Shown: positions 53,348 through 62,375 of the stretch, one piece after another
How the letters are laid out: each line of letters starts with the position of its first letter
Position numbering within the stretch: the stretch's first letter is position 1
Source: Lancefieldella rimae ATCC 49626
Lineage (GTDB): Bacteria > Actinomycetota > Coriobacteriia > Coriobacteriales > Atopobiaceae
DNA: 64,000 nucleotides
Assembly: GCF_000174015.1 (NCBI RefSeq)
Contig: NZ_ACFE01000002.1
Coordinates: 62,001-126,000, forward strand
Reading direction: 5' to 3'
Made by a program: the position numbers and the translations under genes
The notes under the pieces: generated by a model
The model's database searches: none
What the model was told of the DNA's origin: nothing
The model's input: the letters and a program-made list of their open reading frames with translations, nothing else

Positions 53348-54082
53348 TCATCCGCAAAGTGGATGTTTTTTTGCTTCTCCATTTTTTCTCGGTAAGATTA
53401 TTCTCGATTTCTTATTCTTTTGAAAAATGAGAATCTCCCGATGTCCAAATTCGTTCGGTAACTCAAATGTTTCACGTGAAACCATTTTAAATCCACAAAG
53501 TTTTGCCATCTGAAGTGCGTCTTGAAGCTCTTTTTCCTCAATATTTGCCTTTTGTAAAAGGAGTTTTCCTTGGTCCATCAGAAACGGCTCGGCGTATTCC
53601 ATAACAACATTTGCTTTTGCTACAGCTCGGGCAACAACAAATCGAAAGCTTCTTTTCATTTTTGCTTCTATTTCTTCTGCACGCATTTGTTTTGCAATAA
53701 TTCTATCCTGTATTCCAAGCTGCTCGGCAAACTCATTTACCGCAGAAATCTTCTTTCCAATAGAATCAATAAGAAGCCCTTTACACCCTAAGACACAGCC
53801 AAGAGGAATTCCAGGAACTCCACCTCCGGTTCCTATGTCACAAAAAGAATCTTCTTCTGAACATAGCATAAATTTTGACAGCAAAAGGGAGTCCAATATA
53901 TGGAGTACGAGTGCACTGTCTATATCAGTAATACGGGTTAAATTGAGAGTTTTGTTTTTCTCAAATAATAATTCAAGATACGTGAGAAGAAATTTCCGTT
54001 GTTCATGCGTTGTAGAAAGATCATATATATTAAGAAGTCTCAAAAGTTTCTTCTCGTTCTCCTCTGTATATACTTTCTCCAT
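53348..54082 (-). CDS. rsmG: 16S rRNA (guanine-N7) methyltransferase
   Basis: A 244-residue SAM enzyme that methylates G527 of 16S rRNA. EDSFCDIGTGGGVPGIPLG is the SAM motif; VVARAVAKANVVMEYAEPFL is a family block. It carries about 20 extra residues at the C-terminus after the usual end (KKSRIILPRKNGEAKKH). A second parS lies in its coding sequence. It sits between jag and parA, as in many Gram-positive bacteria. Confidence 0.96.
   Translation of the reverse strand: MEKVYTEENEKKLLRLLNIYDLSTTHEQRKFLLTYLELLFEKNKTLNLTRITDIDSALVLHILDSLLLSKFMLCSEEDSFCDIGTGGGVPGIPLGCVLGCKGLLIDSIGKKISAVNEFAEQLGIQDRIIAKQMRAEEIEAKMKRSFRFVVARAVAKANVVMEYAEPFLMDQGKLLLQKANIEEKELQDALQMAKLCGFKMVSRETFELPNEFGHREILIFQKNKKSRIILPRKNGEAKKHPLCG
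53468..53483. promoter_or_regulatory. parS site 2 (one mismatch)
   Basis: TGTTTCACGTGAAACC, one base from the consensus, inside rsmG, 158 bases from site 1 on the far side of the intergenic region. Confidence 0.9.
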
Positions 54083-54149
54083 ATCCAGTGACTCCTTACT
54101 CTCAGTAAAATGACAAAACCTTCTATAGCAGAAACTCTTGTCAAAAAGA

Positions 54150-54171
54150 AAGGGAGGATTTCTCCTCCCTT
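54150..54171 (-). terminator. Terminator after jag
   Basis: On the minus strand AAGGGAGGA and TCCTCCCTT form a nine-base stem with a four-base loop, followed by TCTTTTTG. It separates the jag-yidC operon from rsmG. Confidence 0.85.
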
Positions 54172-54195
54172 AGTGTACTTGTTATAAGAAAAAAC

Positions 54196-54795
54196 TTAAA
54201 CATTCACTGCCGTAATAACAACACGCCTATACGGATCCTCACCTTCAGAATGGGTGGTAACTTGATCCTCTCCACGAAGCGCAATATGTACAAGACGACG
54301 CTCGTACCCATTCATAGGAGCAAGAGCTATACGATTTCCATTTTTCTTCACGCGTTCAGCGGCAGAGCGCGCCATGCTTTGAATCTTTGCTCGACGACGA
54401 CTCTTATATGATTCTACGTCCACAACTATTGGATAATGGAAGTGAAGAGAAGCACTCATAAGTGAGGAGAGTACCATTTGAAGGGCGTCCAGCGTATTTC
54501 CATGGCGACCAATAAGAATAGCTAAATCCCCACCCGTAATATCGAGAATAAGTTCTCCCTCGTCTCCATCGTACTCATCAATCTCACATTCATGCTCACC
54601 AAAAAAGGAGAGAAGATGCTTAAGATACAGAACCGCCTTATCGGCTATCTTGTCCATCTCAGAATCCGTTAAAGCGATACCATTTTCATAATGAGATCTA
54701 ATCTCGCTAAATTCGTCCGTTATGCCTTCTACAGAGAGAGAAACCTGGGAAAGATCGCTCTCGTCCATATCAATTTCTTCCACGCCATCCTCCAT
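54196..54795 (-). CDS. jag: RNA-binding protein Jag/KhpB
   Basis: A 199-residue protein with a KH domain (about 55-125; LAILIGRHGNTLDALQMVLS with the GxxG loop) and an R3H domain (about 130-198; LAPMNGYERRLVHIALRGED). The N-terminus is short and acidic and lacks a full Jag_N domain. It binds RNA and affects cell division and membrane-protein insertion in Gram-positive bacteria; the exact role here is inferred. It follows yidC by about 70 bases. Confidence 0.94.
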   Translation of the reverse strand: MEDGVEEIDMDESDLSQVSLSVEGITDEFSEIRSHYENGIALTDSEMDKIADKAVLYLKHLLSFFGEHECEIDEYDGDEGELILDITGGDLAILIGRHGNTLDALQMVLSSLMSASLHFHYPIVVDVESYKSRRRAKIQSMARSAAERVKKNGNRIALAPMNGYERRLVHIALRGEDQVTTHSEGEDPYRRVVITAVNV

Positions 54796-54867
54796 TATTA
54801 TATAAAAATATTAACTATTATCTTTTCAGAACTTCGCCAAGCTCTTATTTTAAAGCAACGTAGATTT

Positions 54868-55626
54868 CTAGTTCTTTTTATGCTGACGCGGCTTTCTCTC
54901 TTTACGTACTACATCAACCTCAATAGGCTTATTTTCCATCTGTGCAGATACCTTGGCTTTTTCTGACTCAAGAATCTTATTTGTGATAAGTTTCTGCTGA
55001 ATAACCTGCCAAAGAGAAGACGTTACGTAATACAAAAGGACAGCGGCAGGAACGGTCCAACCAAACCAAAGCATCACAAGAGACATCATGCCTCCCATAA
55101 GCATCTGCTGTTGTTTCTGCTCAGAAGCCCCGTTGTTGGCATTCATCATCATAGGAATAAAGGTAAGTACACCAAAAAGTATGACAAAAACGAGGTACGG
55201 AATTACCCCGGTAATGCCAGAAGAAGCAAAAACCTCAGCAGGTGAAGATGCAATGGAGGAGAGGATTCCATAAAAGTGAGCATCATGAGGGACGTTTCTT
55301 GCAACGGTAAAGAGTGCAAAGAAGATAGGCATCTGTAAAAAAATTGGGAGACATCCGCCGAGAGGATTGAACTTTATCTCAGCATAGAGTTTGCGCATTT
55401 CCTCTTGCTGTCTAACCGGATCGTCTGCATATCGATCTTGAATCTCTTTAAGTTTTGGCTGCACCACTTGCATGCGAGCCATCGACGCTGTTTGCTTATT
55501 TGTAAGCGGTACAAGAAGCAAACGGATAATGACGGTTAAAATAATGACCGCAAGACCCCAGTCACCACAAAACCCTTGGATTCCCGAAAGAATCGAAGTA
55601 AGTAAGTTAATAATCCAATCCCACAT
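54868..55626 (-). CDS. yidC: Membrane protein insertase YidC
   Basis: About 252 residues. It has five spans, with the conserved arginine in VIIRLLLVPLTNKQ, the amphipathic hairpin QPKLKEIQDRYADDPVRQQ, and GGCLPIFLQMPIFFALF. The C-terminal tail is basic (KERKPRQHKKN), as in ribosome-binding YidC proteins. GGAGGAACT precedes ATG at 55626. It inserts small membrane proteins with or without SecYEG. Confidence 0.96.
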   Translation of the reverse strand: MWDWIINLLTSILSGIQGFCGDWGLAVIILTVIIRLLLVPLTNKQTASMARMQVVQPKLKEIQDRYADDPVRQQEEMRKLYAEIKFNPLGGCLPIFLQMPIFFALFTVARNVPHDAHFYGILSSIASSPAEVFASSGITGVIPYLVFVILFGVLTFIPMMMNANNGASEQKQQQMLMGGMMSLVMLWFGWTVPAAVLLYYVTSSLWQVIQQKLITNKILESEKAKVSAQMENKPIEVDVVRKERKPRQHKKN

Positions 55627-55646
55627 AGTTCCTCCGATCCGCTCCT

Positions 55647-55883
55647 TCACGGAACGGGATCATAGCCTCCGGCATGAAAAGGATGGCACCTAAGAATCCG
55701 TTTAATGGCAAGTTTGCTTCCTTTTCCAACACCGTATTTTTGTATCGCCTGAACTGCATATTCTGAACAGGTTGGCGTATAAATACAATGTGCCCGAAAC
55801 AAAGGAGATATGTTTCGTTGGTAGAAGCGAATTGCGCTTAAAAAACAGCGAGCGAGAAAAGAAGTTCTTCTCGATACATTCAT
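55647..55883 (-). CDS. yidD: Membrane protein insertion efficiency factor YidD
   Basis: A 78-residue protein with the family's [20 protein letters not shown] block and [20 protein letters not shown] end. It has an N-terminal amphipathic helix ([14 protein letters not shown]). Its start overlaps rnpA by four bases. Confidence 0.95.
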   Translation of the reverse strand: MNVSRRTSFLARCFLSAIRFYQRNISPLFRAHCIYTPTCSEYAVQAIQKYGVGKGSKLAIKRILRCHPFHAGGYDPVP

Positions 55884-56203
55884 AAGATACCAACTTTTCC
55901 GAGTAACCTTTGTAACTCACGTGAGACATCCTGTAAGGATGCATTATGAGTTTGAGGCGTTGCAAAAAGAATAATACCGTATCCTTCCACAGGTAGGCTT
56001 TCTATACGAGCAGCTTCTCGTAATACTCGCTTACATCTGTTTCTAACTACGGCATTCCCTAGTCTTTTTGGTGCTACAAAAGCAACACGAGCCTCGCCGT
56101 CCTCACAAGTCTTTGCTACTCGGATACAGATAAGAGAGCCATAGGCTCTCTTTCCGCAAGAGAAGACCCTTTCGAACTCACGGGGAGACTTAATGGTCTT
56201 CAT
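55880..56203 (-). CDS. rnpA: Ribonuclease P protein component
   Basis: A 107-residue basic protein. [20 protein letters not shown] is the RNR motif; the N-terminus has [20 protein letters not shown]. It aids RNase P RNA in cutting tRNA 5' leaders. It is 11 bases after rpmH. Confidence 0.96.
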   Translation of the reverse strand: MKTIKSPREFERVFSCGKRAYGSLICIRVAKTCEDGEARVAFVAPKRLGNAVVRNRCKRVLREAARIESLPVEGYGIILFATPQTHNASLQDVSRELQRLLGKVGIL

Positions 56204-56214
56204 AGAAACAAATC

Positions 56215-56349
56215 CTAAACGGTAAGGCGCTTGCGCCCCTTAAGGCGGCGACGAGCGAGCACGGCACGACCGTTCTTGGTTGCCATACGTGCACGAAAAC
56301 CATGGGTGGTAGCGCGCTTGCGCTTATTAGGCTGGTAGGTACGCTTCAT
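56215..56349 (-). CDS. rpmH: 50S ribosomal protein L34
   Basis: A 44-residue protein, [20 protein letters not shown] and on to KGRKRLTV, standard for L34. The upstream frame to 56430 is not part of the gene. It is the first gene of the leftward operon that starts at the origin. Confidence 0.98.
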   Translation of the reverse strand: MKRTYQPNKRKRATTHGFRARMATKNGRAVLARRRLKGRKRLTV

Positions 56350-56396
56350 AACTATTCCCTCCCGGACGGGTACTATATCGAGCAAAAAGCTTTCAA

Positions 56397-56426
56397 ATTG
56401 TACGCGCCTTATACCAAATTTGTCAA
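56397..56426 (-). promoter_or_regulatory. Strong promoter for the rpmH operon
   Basis: On the minus strand TTGACA (56426-56421) and TACAAT (56402-56397) with an 18-base spacer, about 48 bases from the rpmH start. It is close to the sigma-70 consensus. Confidence 0.85.
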
Positions 56427-56429
56427 TCA

Positions 56430-56700
56430 AATTGCAGATACTTATAAAGGTTTGCTTTTACTTTCGAAGAAAGATTGATACTTGTGTTGTAGAAGCCGTC
56501 TTTCATTTCATCAATATATATCTGAATGAAATGTTTCTTTTCGTTCAAAATGATATGAAATGATACTATTATTTCAGCGCTTTTCTATTTGTATTATAGT
56601 TTTCAACATATTGTTTATTATTTGTTGAAAACTGTTATTCATTTGAAATGTTGTGAAAAGTTTTTAACATAATGTTGAAAACTTGTTGAAAAGGAAGTTT
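56430..56700. other. Replication origin region: A/T-rich with repeats and DnaA boxes
   Basis: About 270 A/T-rich bases. ATGAAATG occurs three times (56504-56511 inverted, 56526-56533, 56555-56562). TTTTCAACA or its complement occurs at 56600-56608, 56623-56631, 56673-56681 and 56684-56692, plus a TTTTTAACA variant at 56661-56669 and TTGTGAAAA at 56651-56659. Genes diverge on both sides, parS sites lie 3 kb away, and dnaA follows. No TTATCCACA was found. This is the most likely oriC. Confidence 0.85.
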
Positions 56701-56701
56701 T

Positions 56702-57583
56702 GTGGTGCGGGATTTTTATCCGTTTGTAGAAGAATCACCAACCGATGTTTCTTCTACAAACAACAAAGACAACATGGAAGAACTTACTGTTCGTTATGAA
56801 ACGCGTATTGCCGTATACGACGATGTTGCCGCCGCTCCCCGTGTTGTTGTAATTGAACCCACAGAAATTCGTTCATATCTTGAAGAAATCGTTCAAGCGG
56901 TTAACCGCCTCTCTCACGAGCAAGGTGGTCAAATTCCTTTTATGGTAATGCGTGAGATTGTAGAAAACTTTATCCACGCACATTTTGCGTCTCCTACCAT
57001 TACCATCCTTGACCACGGTAACACCATTCGTTTTTCAGATAGGGGACCGGGTATTAAAGAAAAGGAACTTGCTCTTCAATATGGGACTTCAAGTGCCACT
57101 GAATCAATGAAACACTATATTAGAGGCGTTGGCTCAGGCCTTCCATATGCTCAGCAATACATGATTGATAAAGGTGGGAGTCTTACCATTGAAGATAACA
57201 TCTCAGGAGGAACCGTTGTTACTATTTCAACACGATCTGCCTCTGATGCCCACACACAAACACGTCCTTCAACAGAAAAGATAGAGATCTTTTCAAGAGA
57301 AACTTCTTCTCAAGGTTCTTTTAAACAAGACAGCTCTTCTCGTGATAAAAACCCAGATACATCACACTTTTCTCTTTCTAAAATAGAAATCTCACCAAGA
57401 GGACAAAAGGTCTTTGCATATCTCTCAGAGCATGAACTTGTTGGTCCAACAGAACTTGTTCGTATGTATGATCTTTCAATTCCAACCTGGTCTCGTGAAC
57501 TGAAAAGTTTAGAAGAGATTGGCCTTATTAAAAAGATAGGCCAAAAGTACCAGCTTACGCAGGCCGGACTTGCTTTGCTTTAG
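56702..57583 (+). CDS. GHKL ATPase with C-terminal winged helix, next to dnaA
   Basis: A 293-residue protein. Residues about 50-180 form a Bergerat ATP-binding fold: N box REIVENFIHAHF (84-95), G1 DRGPG (113-117), G2 GVGSG (142-146). No HisKA or receiver domain is present, so it is not an ordinary sensor kinase. A disordered Ser/Thr-rich linker (about 180-225) leads to a winged-helix-like domain (about 229-293; VGPTELVRMYDLSIPTWSRE, LGLIKKIG-like wing). GTG start after AAGGAAG; ATG at 56774 is an alternative. DnaA-type boxes flank it on both sides, suggesting a role in origin control. I do not recognise a described protein. Confidence 0.8.
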   Translation: MVRDFYPFVEESPTDVSSTNNKDNMEELTVRYETRIAVYDDVAAAPRVVVIEPTEIRSYLEEIVQAVNRLSHEQGGQIPFMVMREIVENFIHAHFASPTITILDHGNTIRFSDRGPGIKEKELALQYGTSSATESMKHYIRGVGSGLPYAQQYMIDKGGSLTIEDNISGGTVVTISTRSASDAHTQTRPSTEKIEIFSRETSSQGSFKQDSSSRDKNPDTSHFSLSKIEISPRGQKVFAYLSEHELVGPTELVRMYDLSIPTWSRELKSLEEIGLIKKIGQKYQLTQAGLALL

Positions 57584-57609
57584 GTTCTTTTATCAAGAAT
57601 CTGCGAAAG

Positions 57610-57649
57610 TTTTCAACAATTCCACAAAACGAAGGCGAAGTTTTCAACA
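57610..57649. other. DnaA-box pair between the GHKL gene and dnaA
   Basis: TTTTCAACA at 57610-57618 and 57641-57649, period 31 (three helical turns), with ATTCCACAA between. It lies just before dnaA and would let DnaA autoregulate. Confidence 0.8.
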
Positions 57650-57698
57650 ATCCAGAGTATACTAAATGACCCTTTTAACACTTGTCGTTTGGTGGGTA

Positions 57699-59261
57699 AT
57701 GGACATTTCGCTTGAATCAAGTGCGACAGAGTTGTGGCAGGATACCATTGATCTTCTTATTCAAGAGGATCAACCGGCTCCTTTTGTTGCTATGTTACAG
57801 AGCTGCATCCCTTTATCTCTTGAGGGGTCGGTTTTGTCTGTCAAAACAAACCTGCGAGGTGCCTATAACAACATTGTAAAAAATCAACCCGTTGTAGAAC
57901 ATTATCTCTCCCAAGCCGCTTTTAGGGATACAAAGCTTTCTATTAGCTTTGTAAAACAAACAAAAGATTCGCCGGTACAAGAAAAAAGTGAAAAGACCTC
58001 TTTTAACCCTTTTACTTCAGTTGTATCTCCTGAAGAGATACATAGTTGGAATGAATCTTCTCACCAAAATACACAGACCTCTCATACCACCCAGAGAAAG
58101 CATCTTTCTAAAAAGAACATAATAGATGCAAAAAAGAGGAACAACCCTCTTATTGAGAAGAAAATTACTGATGAAACGTCAAAACTCACGTTTGATAGAT
58201 TTGTTGTTGGTGAAGAGAATGAATTTGCTTTTGAACAAGCTCTTCGTGTAGCAAACGATGAAAAAGGGAAAGGAAACCCTCTTTTTATCTATGGGAGTAG
58301 TGGTCTTGGTAAGACACATCTTCTGCGCTCAATACAAAACTACATTATAGAGAACGACCCAAGCCGGCTTTGTGTCTATAAAAACGCCACTTCTTTCATT
58401 GACGACTACACGCGCGCCATGAGAAACAAAGCTGATGGCGCACCTCAAATTCTCACTGAAGCCTATCAAGACATTGATGTTCTAATCATTGACGATGTAC
58501 AAAAACTTGCCGGAAAAGCGGGTACATTAAGTTTCTTTTTTGATACGTTTAACTCTCTTAAAACAGACGGGAAACAGATTGTTCTCGCTGCTGATAGAAC
58601 CCCTTCTGATCTTGGACTTGGAGCCGAGGGATTTGATGAGCGTATTACTACCAGAGTGAGCTCCGGTATTGTTATTGGTATAGAACAACCAAGTTATGAA
58701 ATGAAAGTAAACCTCATTAACACGTTTTGTGAGCGCATTCACAACGAAGCTGTTACAGAAGGGCTTACATATCTACAAGGCACGCTTTCTGAAGAAACAA
58801 TTCAATATATGGCCGAGAGAAGCGGTCAAAGCATCCGTGTTATTGAAGGATTCTGTAATCGTTGTGTCGGCGAACAAACGCGCGCAGAAGAAAAGGGTAA
58901 ATCCATTACTCGTGACGATATCGATAAGATTGCCTCAACCGTTTGGCCTAAAGAGACAAAAATCATTACGGTTACTAAGATTCAACAGGCTGTAACTTCT
59001 CGATATGGTATTAGCCATGATGATTTGGTCGGTCAAAAACGCAGTCAAGACATAGCAGAAGCACGTCATGTTGCAATTTGGCTCTCTCGAAATCTTTGCG
59101 ATCTCACGCTTGGCGACATAGGCAAGAACTTTGGAGGTCGTTCTCATGCAACCGTTAAACATAGTATTAAGGTTGTTGATGATTGGCAGAGAGAAAATAA
59201 ACAACTTTATGACCGTGTGTTTCATCTTCAAAGAGACATCACCGAAGGAAAGAGTGAGTAA
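57699..59261 (+). CDS. dnaA: Replication initiator DnaA
   Basis: About 520 residues from MDISLESSATELWQDTIDLL. Domain I (1-85), a long polar domain II (85-165), AAA+ domain III with GSSGLGKTHLL, VLIIDDVQKLAG and an arginine-finger region, and domain IV (about 410-500). The DnaA signature, usually GGRDHTTV, reads GGRSHATV (Ser482, Ala484 in this numbering). GGTGGGTA lies before ATG at 57699; ATG at 57666 is in frame but lacks a good ribosome site. It binds the variant boxes around it. Confidence 0.97.
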   Translation: MDISLESSATELWQDTIDLLIQEDQPAPFVAMLQSCIPLSLEGSVLSVKTNLRGAYNNIVKNQPVVEHYLSQAAFRDTKLSISFVKQTKDSPVQEKSEKTSFNPFTSVVSPEEIHSWNESSHQNTQTSHTTQRKHLSKKNIIDAKKRNNPLIEKKITDETSKLTFDRFVVGEENEFAFEQALRVANDEKGKGNPLFIYGSSGLGKTHLLRSIQNYIIENDPSRLCVYKNATSFIDDYTRAMRNKADGAPQILTEAYQDIDVLIIDDVQKLAGKAGTLSFFFDTFNSLKTDGKQIVLAADRTPSDLGLGAEGFDERITTRVSSGIVIGIEQPSYEMKVNLINTFCERIHNEAVTEGLTYLQGTLSEETIQYMAERSGQSIRVIEGFCNRCVGEQTRAEEKGKSITRDDIDKIASTVWPKETKIITVTKIQQAVTSRYGISHDDLVGQKRSQDIAEARHVAIWLSRNLCDLTLGDIGKNFGGRSHATVKHSIKVVDDWQRENKQLYDRVFHLQRDITEGKSE

Positions 59262-59283
59262 TGAAGAAAACATGTTGGAAGTA

Positions 59284-59302
59284 TGTTGAAAGATGTTGAA
59301 AA
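59284..59302. other. DnaA-box-like repeats after dnaA
   Basis: TGTTGAAAG at 59284-59292 and TGTTGAAAA at 59294-59302, with a TGTTGGAAG copy at 59273 just before; an ATTTCAACA follows at about 59425. The 229-base dnaA-dnaN gap contains nothing else recognised. Confidence 0.6.
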
Positions 59303-59490
59303 CATCGAAGATATCTCAGAGAAGGGAATGCAAACAGAAAGATATGTCAAAAGAGGTTTAAAGATACACGTGAATACCGAAAGATTTTTCTGACCTCTAC
59401 CTGTTTCTTTTCACCTTTTTCTACATTTCAACAAAGCTTATTATTACTACTGTCCTTTTTCTTTTACTATTATATAAAGAAGGGAATGTT

Positions 59491-60591
59491 ATGAACTTCA
59501 CTGTTAGTCAGTCCTCATTACAAACCGCCCTTGATATCGTAATGAAAGGTATTGGATCAAATCCTTCATTACCTATTCTCTCTGGTGTATATCTGAAGGC
59601 TCAAGAAGGAACTCTTGAGATTCAATCAAACGATCTTACCGTCTCCATTAAACATAAAGTGGCAGCTAATGTTGAAGAAGAAGGAGAAACGGTTGTTTCT
59701 GCCAAAGTTCTGCAGACTATTGTAAAAAACCTTCCTGATGCGGCTATTACTTTTAAATATGAAGATGAAGGAATAAAGCTTACCTGCCAAAAGTCAACAT
59801 ATCACCTCACGGTTCTTCCTGTAGCAGATTGGCCGGCATTTCCTGAAGTTGTTCCCGAGAAGAGCATCGAGCTTCCGAGTGCACTTCTCTCTAAGATGGT
59901 TGATAAGATATATAGAGTGGTTTCCCATGATGTTTCTCGTCCTATTCTTCAAGGAATTTTCCTTACTGCAGAAGAAAACACCATTCGTCTTGTAGCAACC
60001 GACTCATTCCGCCTTGCGGTTTGTGATACGCATACCGATACTCCGACCGGAGAAAAGTTCGAAGCAATAATCTCGGGTGAAGCAATTCACAATGTTCTTT
60101 CAATGCGTACAATGACCGAAACCATTATGGTGGGAATAAGTGATAACCAAGTGGTGTTTACTTTTGGAAATACCACACATGTTTCAAGAAAGATTGAAGG
60201 AAACTATCCTGACTATAAAAAACTCTTAGCTCCCTCTTGTTCTACCGCAATAACACTCCCTATTGAAGAGACCTCTGCCGCAATTAAACATGTATCTGTC
60301 GTTGCTCTTCAAAACTTTGCAGTGCGACTTGATATTGACGCTGAAGGTGGAGAAATTTGTTTCTCATCCTCTTCACCTGATCAAGGAAATGCCTCTGAAA
60401 CTATAAAAGCAGACGTTGAAGGAAAATCACTTACGATTGGATTTAATTATCAATATGTATTTGACTGCTTAAATGCTCTCTCAGAGCAAAAAAGTGTTCG
60501 TTTTGAACTGTTAAGTGAAACACAACCTGCAGTATTTAAAGCAAGCGGTAAGATTAACTACCTCTACCTTCTTATTCCGGTTCATCTGTAA
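59491..60591 (+). CDS. dnaN: DNA polymerase III sliding clamp (beta)
   Basis: A 366-residue clamp protein with three repeated domains, starting MNFTVSQSSLQTAL and ending IPVHL. FLTAEENTIRLVATDSFRLA (domain 2) and KINYLYLLIP (end) are typical. It holds polymerase on DNA. AAGGGAATG-type ribosome site before the ATG. Confidence 0.97.
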   Translation: MNFTVSQSSLQTALDIVMKGIGSNPSLPILSGVYLKAQEGTLEIQSNDLTVSIKHKVAANVEEEGETVVSAKVLQTIVKNLPDAAITFKYEDEGIKLTCQKSTYHLTVLPVADWPAFPEVVPEKSIELPSALLSKMVDKIYRVVSHDVSRPILQGIFLTAEENTIRLVATDSFRLAVCDTHTDTPTGEKFEAIISGEAIHNVLSMRTMTETIMVGISDNQVVFTFGNTTHVSRKIEGNYPDYKKLLAPSCSTAITLPIEETSAAIKHVSVVALQNFAVRLDIDAEGGEICFSSSSPDQGNASETIKADVEGKSLTIGFNYQYVFDCLNALSEQKSVRFELLSETQPAVFKASGKINYLYLLIPVHL

Positions 60592-60600
60592 GTAGGGTTT

Positions 60601-61686
60601 GTGGGACTTATCGTCAACAACATATCGCTTGTAAATTTCCGCAACTTTCGGATGTTGAGTGTAGATTTTTCACAATCTATAACGATTCTTGTTGGACATA
60701 ATGCCGTAGGGAAAACAAACACAATAGAAGCACTTCAAATGCTTACTGCAGGGTATTCATTTAGAAAACCTACTCCAGTACAGCTTATGCTTGAAGGGGA
60801 GAAACAAAGTAAGATTCATGCCCATCTCACGGGAGACGGTCGGGTTATTGATCTTTCTTGTACAATTTCTTCCTTACGCCGACAGTATGAGAAAAATGGA
60901 AAGAAGTGTCATGCAACTGACATTCCAGGAGATCTTATGTCGGTTCTCTTTACGCCTGATGACCTTGCGTGCATTAAGAGAAGTGCCTCATATCGAAGGG
61001 GAGAGATTGATGACTTTGGAAAGCAGGCAAACAAAACGTACGCAAAAGTGCTTGCGGCATATTTGAGAAGTATTGAACAAAGAAATAGACTCTTAAAGGA
61101 AAATGTTGTTGACTTTAGTTTACTTAGTGCATGGGATACCTCAGTTGCTCTTGGTGGAGCAACGCTGCTTTGTGCGCGTCTAAAATTGTTTAGAAGACTT
61201 TCAGCCAAAACAAGTGAGATTTATAAACAAATCAGTGGGGGAGAAGACCTTGTTTTGCGGTACGAGTCGAGCATAGGAGAGATATCGGCTGATCAGACAA
61301 AAGAGGAATTACTGGATAAGTTCCTTTCATCTCTTAAGGATGCACATGGTGTTGATGAAAGACGTCAACAAACCACTGTTGGTCCTCATAGAGACGATAT
61401 TGTCTTTTTAATTAACGGAAAAGACGCTCGGATGTATGGATCTCAAGGTCAACAACGCTCCGTTATTCTCGCCCTTAAGATGGCAGAGGTTTTAGTATCA
61501 GAAGAGATTCTTGGTACAAAGCCACTTTTGCTTCTTGATGATGTCATGTCTGAACTTGATAAAAGTCGTCGTGAAGCAATCATGAATTTTACGTTTGGAG
61601 ATATTCAAACCGTTATTACCACAACTAATCTAGGATATTTTTCTCCGGATATGGTTGATGTTGCAAAAGTGGTGAGTTTTGAATGA
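60601..61686 (+). CDS. recF: DNA replication/repair protein RecF
   Basis: A 361-residue SMC-like ATPase that loads RecA at gaps. Walker A GHNAVGKTNTIEAL (about 31-44), signature GSQGQQRS (about 280), Walker B LLLLDDVMSELD. GTG start; the N-terminus MGLIVNNISLVNFRNFRML is standard. Its end overlaps the next gene by four bases. Confidence 0.96.
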   Translation: MGLIVNNISLVNFRNFRMLSVDFSQSITILVGHNAVGKTNTIEALQMLTAGYSFRKPTPVQLMLEGEKQSKIHAHLTGDGRVIDLSCTISSLRRQYEKNGKKCHATDIPGDLMSVLFTPDDLACIKRSASYRRGEIDDFGKQANKTYAKVLAAYLRSIEQRNRLLKENVVDFSLLSAWDTSVALGGATLLCARLKLFRRLSAKTSEIYKQISGGEDLVLRYESSIGEISADQTKEELLDKFLSSLKDAHGVDERRQQTTVGPHRDDIVFLINGKDARMYGSQGQQRSVILALKMAEVLVSEEILGTKPLLLLDDVMSELDKSRREAIMNFTFGDIQTVITTTNLGYFSPDMVDVAKVVSFE

Positions 61687-62249
61687 ATGCGCACCATGTG
61701 TCTTATAAAAAAGATGGTTTTCAAAATGAAGAGCAAGAGAAAAAAAGAGGGGGCGAGAAGAACCTTTCTTCTCTTTTAACTTCTTATTTTGAAAAGACTC
61801 GTGTTACGGATACCTCAAGCACTAACCACGCAGCCCTTCTCGCGTGGTACTGTGTGGCAGGGATCGCTGAGAAAGAGCATACAACAGGCGTATTTGTTGT
61901 ACCGGCAAAATACAACCAGTCGCCGAAACTAATTGTGTATGTTGATTCAAATTCGCTGCGTATCGATTGTATGGCTCGTCGAGAGGTATATCTGCAAAGG
62001 TTTGCCACTGTTGGTTATGAGTTTTCATGTATTGAATTTAAACTTTCGAAGTATAAAAAGAAGCAAATAACAGCCGATGTTCGTCTTGTGGCCGAGCCAG
62101 AGAAAAAATACTATACTGCTCCGGAAAGCGAACTGACCCAAGACCAAAGAGAAACAATTGAAAGTATTGTAAAAATACTTCCCGAGTCATATCGTGAGGA
62201 AGGATATAAGGCCGTCCTTGCTTCTTTTCTTCGTAGGAAGTGTGAATAG
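61683..62249 (+). CDS. DciA-like (DUF721) helicase operator protein
   Basis: A 188-residue protein. In actinobacteria the gene between recF and gyrB encodes a DUF721/DciA protein that helps load the DnaB helicase when DnaC is absent. The central part (LIVYVDSNSLRIDCMARREV, LQRFA) fits the KH-like DciA fold; the flanks are basic and low-complexity. Sequence similarity is only moderate by eye, so the name rests partly on position. It overlaps recF by four bases. Confidence 0.72.
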   Translation: MNAHHVSYKKDGFQNEEQEKKRGGEKNLSSLLTSYFEKTRVTDTSSTNHAALLAWYCVAGIAEKEHTTGVFVVPAKYNQSPKLIVYVDSNSLRIDCMARREVYLQRFATVGYEFSCIEFKLSKYKKKQITADVRLVAEPEKKYYTAPESELTQDQRETIESIVKILPESYREEGYKAVLASFLRRKCE

Positions 62250-62375
62250 TCGAGAAAAGGCAAAACCACCCCACAAATACGTTCAGGATGCGTAATGAGA
62301 CGTAATTTTAATGATGAGATGGTAAATTTTCGCATGGCCAAGGGTAATTTACGAAAAATGAAGTAGAATAAATAG

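Noticed and set aside
56430-56700. Canonical DnaA boxes
   Set aside because: Direct reading found only variants (TTTTCAACA); no TTATNCACA was seen.
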